64,000 bases of DNA from Erythrophleum ivorense (taxonomy: Eukaryota > Streptophyta > Magnoliopsida > Fabales > Fabaceae). A model generated the notes under the pieces. The model was not told the origin of the DNA. It was given only the letters and a program-made list of their open reading frames with translations, and made no database searches. The translations under genes and the position numbers were made by a program. The number at the start of each line of letters is the position of its first letter. Position 1 is the first letter of the stretch. This document shows, piece after piece, positions 55,804-64,000 of this stretch. Location of the stretch: NCBI GenBank assembly GCA_026724425.1, contig JAIUCV010000023.1, positions 4,030,001-4,094,000 on the forward strand, written 5' to 3'.

Positions 55804-58314
55804 TGTAACACCATATTATTCTAGCCATCGCTTTATCCTTACCTAGTTACCTTTCCTTAATTTCACAAACTTCCTTAAGAAAATCAATAAAAATAATGCA
55901 ATATTTTATGTTACTTAAGGCTTTAAAATTTTGTTTTATGCTCTGTGGACCCCATGAACTCCTTAATATAATCCTCTACCCATATTCCATATATACAACT
56001 CATAAACTTCACCAAACATCACATGCTCCTCTGCTTATAAGCCACACATCAGAAAAATGCAAAGATGCTCTTGAGTTCTAATGCCAAGTTTATATCATCG
56101 ACTTTGAAAATTCATAATTAAATCTAGAAAAACCAAAATTAAGTGAATGATAGCTTTCTAGAAAGCTGTGGATGCCAACTATAAAAATCATTCTAGACCA
56201 TTAAAACATCAACTAAACTACGATTGACAATAGAAAAGCACCAAAAGTCCAACTACCTAAGTTTGCTATCACAATTTACTAATATGAATTTCAAAAATTT
56301 ATAACTAATTTTAGAAAAATCAAAACCCAGCAAACCATACTACTCTAGAAAGCTATGATGTCTACTAGAGGGTAAAAATAACTCCAGACCAAAACAGATG
56401 CGTTTAGCCCATGAAAACTTATGGAATAGTACCAAAAGTCTTGCTGCGTCCCTGATACTGATATACAACTTCAAATTTTTGGTTCTCCCTCTATAGACCT
56501 CCAAATTGGGTGATCTCAGTGGCTATGGAAAGCTTATCATGTCTAGTTTATTATTGTAAAATTCATAGTCATTGGACATCATTTGGCCCATAGATGACAT
56601 AAGGAAAGAAACTAACCAAATGAACAGTGCATCCTACCATTCAACATATTTCTCCCAAATTTGAAAAATCATAATAAATTTTATAGAACTCCAATTTAGG
56701 TACTCTTTAGCTATAAAAAAAAACTGTAGATGAGACCTATATGTAGGCCAAATTTTATCAAAAAATTCGCTCATTTAGTCACTTTGTGACGTAAGGTAAT
56801 AACCATTTTAAGCACCATATAGGGTCAAATGTGAACCAAATTGGCTTCTACCTTACCCATGATCCCTTGAGCACGTGAGAAAGCTTAAACATAGCCTACT
56901 AAATTGGTTCAAGAGGTCAAAATATTCATATACCATAAAACCATTACCCCACTTGTTCATATACATAAGGTTTCATAACCCATACTAAGCATATGGATGT
57001 CAAGAATGCACAAACTCATTCATATGGTGCCAAAAACAATAAATACATCTTCTATTCATACTTTTACATGTGTTCAAATGTATACATCATATATACAACT
57101 CATGGTTCTTGACATCAAAATACATTTACAAAGCTCCTTTTTCCTATACATATGTCAAAGTCTTGCTCCTTAGGCTTCTTGGCTCCCACTCCTTGACCCA
57201 CTTGGCTCACCTAGGCATTGTTAGATAGTGGAGAGGGAAGAGTAAGATTCCAAGAATCCCAATAACTCTTAACCCTTTCAATTATACATAAAAGTCATGA
57301 TTTCAAGTCCAAGAATGCATGTATGAACCTTTAACTACTAGTAATCATATATACAACCATTTTCATGTTCAGGAAACTCATATATCACATATTAGCTTTA
57401 AAAAGTATTATTTTAGCCTCACCTCCTTTTTCTTAGGACTTTTAGACTTGCTTCACCCATTTTCAAGAGACTTTTGACTAAGCCTCACTCTTCTTGAGAC
57501 TTTTGGCTTTGTCTCACCTAATCCTAAGGACTTTTGGCTTTACCAAGCTCATTCAAGACAAATAATATTCATAAAACACATATTATGCACATAATAGTAC
57601 CATGGCATGTAGAAAATAGCTATACATATTTTTCATGTCATAAAATATACACACACATCCAAGACAAAAAAACAACTAAGAATGCATGAGAGAAAAGTTA
57701 GAGAGTTACCTTAAATGCAAATACACACACTTTTCTTGATTACTCTTCCCCTCCTTTAGTCAAATGTAATGTCCGGTTTTCGTTAAATGACGAAAACGGG
57801 CGCATTTTCAAAGCAAGTCCCTGGAAATGAATTAGTTAAGGTCTCAAAAAATTTGAGTAACATTCTAGACTCCTAACAATGAGAATCCTGGCCTCAGAAA
57901 AAAAGAAAAATGGAGCTAGAATGAAGAAACAAATTTTGATGAAAATCTTACGAAACATAATGGCATTTTCATAATTTTGAACAATTTTTGGAATTCACAT
58001 AGGAGGGCTTTTTAAATGAAATTTTTTAGTTCTCCAAGGTTCTTAAAGGCCTTAAAAACCATGGGAAGCCTCAAGACAGTTAAATCCCCTCCGATGAACG
58101 TTTTCTAACATCGATGTACCCAAACTTTGATGAATCCGTTTGAGAAAGTTTTAGCTCTGATTTGAGTGATTCCAAAGGCATTTTACTAAATTGGGAACCT
58201 AAATTTTATAATGGAAAAGAAGGTTCTCAAAAAAGAGCTAAAACAAAGGAGAAGCAAAAATGCTAAGAACGAAGGACAAAATGAGAATTTTTTAAAAAGT
58301 CATTTTCCTCCACC

Positions 58315-58325
58315 TATAAATAGGA
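58315..58325 (+). promoter_or_regulatory. TATA box of family B LTR
   Basis: CACCTATAAATAGGAGATGC is a textbook TATA box, about 120 bp upstream of leader intron 1. It is conserved at this place in the copies at 13774, 37966 and 47492. Confidence 0.7.
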
Positions 58326-58442
58326 GATGCCCCACTCTCTTCCTCATTTAGTCTTAGATTTTTCTGCCCAATTTAAGAGAAGAAGGCTAGGGTTTAGGCA
58401 CACTAAATGGAGAGAAGAAGAAGGAGAAATTCAAGGCATAAG

Positions 58443-58549
58443 GTATGGAAATTTGTTTATTTTTCATGTTTTCTCTTAGCCAATCTCTTCTCCTCCTTTT
58501 CCCCCTTCTTTCCCATGATTTTGCTAAAGTTTTAAGGGTTGTTTTGAAG
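58443..58549 (+). other. Leader intron 1 of family B LTR (reference copy)
   Basis: 107 bp: donor CATAAG|GTATGG, acceptor TTGAAG|GAAG. Counterparts: 48215-48322, 16680-16775 (minus), 62317-62434 (minus). Absent at 38688/38689. Confidence 0.75.
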
Positions 58550-58632
58550 GAAGAACTGAGAAAAAATTTTGAAATTGAGGTGAGGAAGCCAAGGAAAGCA
58601 AAGAACAAGCAAGAAAAACTAAGGAAATCAAG

Positions 58633-59381
58633 GTATCATGCAATCTTTCCACTTGATCTTCTTCCTCCCTTCTCTTGTGAGCATTTTGACCTATATATGG
58701 TTAGCCTTAGGGAGTTAAGTTTTCAACCAAACCAAGGGTGAATCTTAGGAATTTTAAGGAGAAGAACAAGAATATGCAAAGAAAACAACAAACTAGCCAT
58801 TAGATTTCAAGATGCAAAATCTAGGGTTTCAAGTGCACCTTGTAAAATCTAATTTTGTACAATGATTTTTAGGCCTAAATAAGAGTTTAATTGAGCTCCT
58901 GAGATCCCTAGAAGTCTCCCCATATACTTCTTCCCTTGAGAAAACAAAATAAGATCCATGGAGAGTAAAAACCTCCATTGTCCCGGCCTAAGGGAGATAG
59001 CATAGTTAATGAGAGTTTTAAAAATTTTTAAGCCTATTTTTGAGTCATATATGATGAATGAATATAAGAGGAAGCCTTGGAAAAATTTTAGGAAGCATAG
59101 AAAGTGAGTTGGTGCTTTATGTTCCATATTATGACCTAAAGAAGCAACATATAGCTAGGCTCTTGGTTTAATTGTGTGATGACTCCAAGAGACTTAAAAG
59201 GAGTCAAGAATCATATTTGAAGGGAAAGAATGGAGTCTAGAATTTATTTGATGGGTGTTGCTTCATTAGGTGCCATTTTGGAACCATAATGAGGTTTATA
59301 GGTTAAGGTAGTGTCTAAGCAAATTGTATGGCCTTAGAATTGAGTTCATGAACCTAATTAACTTCCATGAATTGTGTCTAG
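58633..59381 (+). other. Leader intron 2 of family B LTR (reference copy)
   Basis: 749 bp: donor ATCAAG|GTATCA, acceptor GTGTCTAG|GCCAAGAG. Counterparts: 48404-49150, 15853-16597 (minus), 61498-62246 (minus), and the tail at 1-39. Absent at 38770/38771. Confidence 0.8.
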
Positions 59382-62300
59382 GCCAAGAGAAAGCATCCCA
59401 CATGTTTGTGTGTGTGAGGCCGAAAGAGGGAGCATTCTTTCAAAGGGAAAAGTGTGTGGTTGCTTACAAGGTAGCTCTCTCCACCTTCTCTCATGCATAA
59501 ATATGTGTTTAGCTTGTCTTAGAATATGTGTATATGCATTTTCAAGCCATGAAAAATATGCTAGCATGATTTCATATGCCATGGTTTCATGATGACATAT
59601 TATGTTTCTAAAGGATGTTATGATATTTGTTGGGTTTGCTTGAGTGTGGAAAGGCCAAGAACTCTTAGCCATGGTGAGGATGAGCCAAGAAACCTTAGAA
59701 TTAGTTGAGACAAAGTGAAGAGTCTCCTAAAAATGAGATGGACTCCCAAGAGCAAGGTTGATTCCAAGAATCTCTTAAAGAATGGGTGAAGTAAGTCCAA
59801 AATCCATAAGAAAAAGGGCGAGGCCAATCCATCCACTAAGCAAGCCTTTGGATGCTTTGTATGACTTATTCACATGCCAAGCTTGCTTCTTTAATGTTCA
59901 TGTCGTTCGTCTATTATATCTATGCATGCATTTTCAAGACTTGCTTTGCATATGTTATGTGTGATTGAAAGTGAGGTGAGCTATTAGGATTCTTTGAATC
60001 TTATTCCCTCCTCTCCAATGTTCTAATATGCTAGGTGGACCTAAAGAGCAAGGCAATGGGAGTCAACCACATAAGAGATGAAAGAACGACATTAAAATGT
60101 GAAATTTTGTTACTTTAAAGCTATAAGAATGGCATGTGTTGTAATCCATGATTGTATAAGTCTTATAAAGTTATGAACATGTATAAATATGTTGATGTGT
60201 CATGTATAAGTGAGAAATTATGGTGTGTGAATACTAGAATGTAAATTGAGTTTATGTCAATGTGGCTTCTTGAATGACATTAGGAAATGTGTATAAGTGT
60301 GAGTGAGATAGCCAAAATGAAATGCATGAGGTTTAGGACTATTTTGGTAGCTCACACAAGTCCTAATTATGCTTTTAGACTTGCCCAAGAGGTGCCAAAC
60401 CCTAAGGAAAGCCATTTGGATATTTTGGTATCCCATATGGAGTTAAAATTGACCAATTTAAAACTCTATATCACTTTTTGTCCAAATGAGCTCTTCTTGA
60501 TCTAAGATTTGGCATACAAATAGAGCTTGTTGAGATCTTTTTGGGAAGCTAAAGAACAAAATTTTTGGAGATCTACAGAATATTTTATAAATTTTTAAAA
60601 TTGGCAAATTTTTTGGTTTTAGTCAGGATACTGTTCACTCATGTCTAAAAATGAAATCTATCACACAGGGCCCAAATAATGTCTAATTGCCATGAAATTT
60701 TATACAAAGAAAGTAGACATTTCCAATGACTTGTGGCAACTAGAAGCACCGCATTTGGATGTCTAGAGAAGGAAATATAAATTTTTAAAGAATCTATCCA
60801 ATATTAGAAACTCTAGCCGACCTCTATTACTGTTTGATTGAGTTTTGAAGTCTAAGAGTACCTGAACTAGTCTAGAGTTATTTTTCCCTCTAGCTAACAT
60901 CCAAAGCTTTCTATATTAGTATCATTTGCATGGATTGGAGTTTTTTAGAATTAATTGGATATTTTTAAAGTTTGCTACAGAATTCTATGATAGCACCAGT
61001 GGACAACCTGACCTTTGGATCATTTCGAATGTCAAACGTCCTCTGTGTTAGATGTTATGGTCTGGACATATTTTTAGAATGAAGTAGACATGTGTAGATT
61101 TCCAAAATAACTAAGAATATATGATTTCAATATTTCTAGAATTAGTTATGATTTTCCAAAGTTGTGACAAAAAAGTGGAAAAAACTAGCTGAAAATATGT
61201 ATATGTATTTTGATCTTTCCTTCGAGTTCCATGAGTTGTAGGGCACTTTTCATGATGAAATGAGTTGTATTCATGTAATTAAATATGAGAATGTGATGTA
61301 TAAGCTCATATGGTTCACGTGACACTGAATAAAATTTTCATACGCGACGCAACGCAAAAATATTCATTATTTTTATGCTATTTTCTTAGTTCTTCCATGA
61401 GATCCATAATGGGAAGCATAGGCATAGCATGAAATGAGTTAGAAATTATGGTGTTACACCAAACACTTGCAAGTGGGTGGAGTATGATTCCTTTGGCCTA
61501 GACACACCAAATAGGACCCAATTACATTCTTAAAACAAACTCTAACACCACACATACTTAAAGGAAGTCTACTTGATCATATGTATCAATTATGGCTCTA
61601 TAAAGCACCTAAAGAAGCAACTACTAAAATTTAAGATCTTGGCTCCATTCTTTCCTTCAATCTATAACTCTTGACTCTATGTAGACTTCTTTAAGCCCTC
61701 ACACAACCATTTTGAAAAACCTAGCTATATGTTGCTTCATTATGTCACATTATGACACCTATAGCTCCAACTCTTAATCTATGACTTCTAAAATTTTTCC
61801 AAGACTTTCTCTCATCTTCTTCCATCATACATAGACCCAAATTAAGTTTAGAAGATTTGAAAACACTCCCTTGGTCCTTCTTTCAAGCTTGGTCGAGACT
61901 TATACATGGTTTTAGGATCATGGAGTTTTAAATTTTTCCTTGAAGGACAAGGCACTTGGGAGGCTTCCTAACAGTCTTAAAAACTCATTTAAACTCTCAC
62001 ATAACATAGAACACCCTTGGATAAAATTAGATTTTAGCATATGCCTTTAAATCCCTGGCTTTACTATCTTGAATTTCATTGGTTCTTTCTTGAATTTCTT
62101 TGCACTATCTTGTTTCCCACACTCTAAATCATGGGTTCCACACTTGGTTTGGGTCAAAAATAATTCCCCCTTGGCTATCCTATATGAGGCTGAGACACAC
62201 ACAAGAAGAAGCAACAAGAAGGAAGCATGGAAAACCAAAAAATTACCTTGGTTTCTTGACTTTTTCAAGGCTCTTCCACTTGGTATAGGCTTCTCTTTCA

Positions 62301-63018
62301 AAGTCTAACATTTTCCCTTTAAATTACACCTAAAATAGACCCATATCATCCACCAAAGCCATAGAAAGAAAGGTGGGAAAAAGGAGAATAGAATTACTAA
62401 AGGAAAAACCATGAAAACCTCAAGTTTTCCTTACCTTTTTCCTTGTTTTTTCTTCCTCCTTGTGTGTCTCTCTCATTGGCCTCTCTCTCTATTTTGGATA
62501 GAACAAAGTTAGTCAAATGAGGGAAGATAAGTGGAACACCCTTAAGAAGCAAATGCAAGAGAATTTGTTCTTTAAAAATGCCATTCTTGCCCCTTGTCTT
62601 GGCTGTTTTGTTTTAGGTTCATTTTAGCTCCTTTTTTAGAATTATCTTTTCCATCATAAAATTTAGATCCTCAACTAACACTAAAAAATGTACACCAGAG
62701 GATTTTGACTATCCTAGGGGTTTTCATGATTTTTGATGCCTCTGAAATCCTTAAAAAACTTAAATTTTCTATTTAAAAAGCTCTCTTGTGAGTTTTTCAA
62801 AACGTGCTCATATTTACGAAAATGCCACTACACTTTCGGCAATTTTATTGAATTACCCTAGCTTGGATTTTTGGGAATCTTAGACCTTAGATCTTCATTT
62901 TTCATTATTTAAAATTTTATTATAATTTTATTCAACCTCATATCTTTCATTTCAGGGGACTTACTTTTCAAATTGAATCATTTCAATGTTTTTACGAAAT
63001 ATTGGATGTTACAAAAAC

Positions 63019-64000
63019 CATGTTGTGGATATTTAGTTTCCCAATACTACTAATGATATCTTATAGATGGTCTCTGATAGGTTTGACAATACCACCATCA
63101 TGCAGGTTCCAAAACAAATTTCTAAGGAAGAACTTTTGCAGTTTATGCCCTTTGAATGGATTACTAATTATAAAAAAGAATTTCATGGAAGTTAAAAAGC
63201 CTTTCATACTTGCAATACACCTATCATAGAAAAATGTGCAGATGAAACTATTAAATCAACCTTCAAAATAGCTGAAGTAGAAGAAAGGACTTCAATGACT
63301 ATCCCTAGAAGGCTTGCCATCAACCAGTCTTTAAAGATCACACTTGTTGTAAAGCAACAATAGAAGAAAGAAGTCATCCCAATAGCTCATTTCTACCATG
63401 ATAGTCACTATAGTTATGTTGCAAAAATTAATAGGTATTTCATTTGGGATTGTGATCTCTCAATGTACAACCCTGACTATGGATGCCATATGGACAGTTG
63501 GGAAGGACTAAAAGATAATGAGTATAAACCTCGAGACTCTACAACAATAACAAAATGGAAGAAAGAAAACCCAAAGCCTAAACCTAGAACCATTCATAAA
63601 TTGCTCAAAAAATTAGGTCATGAAGATCTTATTCATAAACCTAAACCTATTATCAAGTTATAGGTTGCCTCAACCAATACCTCACATAATGTTCTCCTTT
63701 TCATCTCAATTCTATGATATAGAATTTTCACCAATTGAAAGAAGGATTAATCTTGAAACCAAAGTCACTTATAAGCCATTCTTTGTTCTTACAAAGGTCG
63801 CTCTTAACAAAACAATGAAACCAATTTCTCATATTGAAGAAGTTCTTAATTGGCATACTTATAATGCGATGGCTCATAATTAAGTCCTTTATAGAATTGA
63901 TTCTCATCTTGATAATTTAACAAGTCGAGCTAACCATACCAATTGTTGCATTAATGGACTTTCCACTCAAGTCTAAATTTTGTATTAACATTTATAGGAA
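63019..64000 (+). pseudogene. Endogenous pararetrovirus-like remnant, copy 2 continued, runs off window
   Basis: Continues the piece at 55250-55803 after the family B insertion. Visible: SKEELLQFMPFEWITNYKK at about 63121-63177; IPRRLAINQSL near 63303; KINRYF then MYNPDYGCHMDSWEGLKD (63463-63516); PKPRTIHKLLKKLGHEDL near 63575; EVLNWHTYNAMAHN (63842-63883); and IDSHLDNLTSRANHT near 63897. These match copy 1 piece by piece. Stops at 63196, 63361, 63661 and 63881 break it. The C-x4-C-type YNPDYGCHMDSW block is typical of caulimovirid-like polyproteins in plant genomes (recalled, not searched). Confidence 0.6.

Larger units (their letters stand above)
57765..61458 (+). mobile_element. Solo LTR of family B with two leader introns, nested in another B LTR
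   Basis: 3694 bp, TGTAATGTCCGG...GGTGTTACA, flanked by TCAAA (57760-57764) and CCAAA (61459-61463). It lies in opposite orientation inside the family B solo LTR 55804-63013. TATA box CTATAAATAGG at 58315-58325; exon 1 ends CATAAG at 58442; intron 1 58443-58549 (107 bp); exon 2 58550-58632; intron 2 58633-59381 (749 bp); exon 3 from 59382, GCCAAGAG; donor-like TACAAG|GTAGCTCTC near 59470. Minisatellite units at about 59650-59830; hairpin near 59989. Confidence 0.9.
55804..63013 (-). mobile_element. Solo LTR of family B, minus strand, split by another B copy
   Basis: TGTAACACCATATTATTC...GGATGTTACA with perfect target duplication AAAAC (55799-55803, 63014-63018), inserted in the pararetrovirus remnant. 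It is about 3511 bp after removing the nested copy 57765-61458. On the minus strand: intron 1 62434-62317 (118 bp, GTAAGG...AAAG), exon 2 62316-62247, intron 2 62246-61498 (749 bp, GTAATT...CTAG), exon 3 from 61497, starting GCCAAAGG. A TATA box is not obvious. It is the most diverged B copy. Confidence 0.87.

Overview
This is about 64 kb of plant nuclear DNA made almost entirely of nested LTR retrotransposons. I find no intact host gene, tRNA, rRNA or CRISPR array. The AT-rich background, Ty3/gypsy pol sequences of chromovirus (Tekay/Del-like) type, primer-binding sites matching initiator tRNA-Met, remnants resembling an endogenous plant pararetrovirus, and a decayed plant mobile domain gene all point to an angiosperm, probably a eudicot, in a gene-poor region. 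I cannot name the species.

Layout. (1) 1-12216: the 3' part of a long LTR (family B) runs off the left edge. A decayed plant-mobile-domain pseudogene follows, split by two solo LTRs of family A in opposite orientation (2822-5559 and 6811-9541, both with perfect 5-bp target duplications). AT-rich spacer with a degenerate telomere-like patch comes next. (2) 12217-43510: one old Ty3/gypsy element on the minus strand (E1). Both its LTRs are recognisable, but it has been cut up by later insertions: a family B solo LTR in its 3' LTR (13774-17499), two family X solo LTRs in pol (19494-31822 and 32351-35068), and another family B solo LTR in gag (37966-40689). The first X copy itself carries a young, nearly complete gypsy element, C (20180-29547; 2.93-kb LTRs differing at about 18 sites, target duplication CAAGC). 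(3) 43511-64000: caulimovirid-like remnants on the plus strand (44160-45600, 55250-55803, 63019-64000). They are separated by a family X LTR (from 45622) holding a family B solo LTR (47492-54942), which holds a further solo LTR D (49943-53633), and by a minus-strand family B solo LTR (55804-63013) holding a plus-strand family B solo LTR (57765-61458).

How the parts work. The long LTRs of families A, B and C share a layout: a U3, a TATA box (clear in four B copies), a leader with candidate GT-AG introns, a conserved AAG|GTAG splice donor, a degenerate minisatellite, a short GAGATTC hairpin, and a distal half made of diverged modules about 185 bp long. In family B, four copies carry two leader introns of about 100 and 747 bp. 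The copy at 37966-40689 lacks exactly both, as expected if it was reverse-transcribed from spliced RNA. Element C has one open reading frame in which most of gag and all of the protease are missing in frame, so that the gag N-terminus is fused to reverse transcriptase; the frame runs through the polypurine tract into the LTR. Families A and C also carry an array of 10-12 copies of the palindromic box TCGCTATAGCGA about 90 bp inside U3. These points are the most unusual things seen. All coordinates come from reading by eye, without alignment software.
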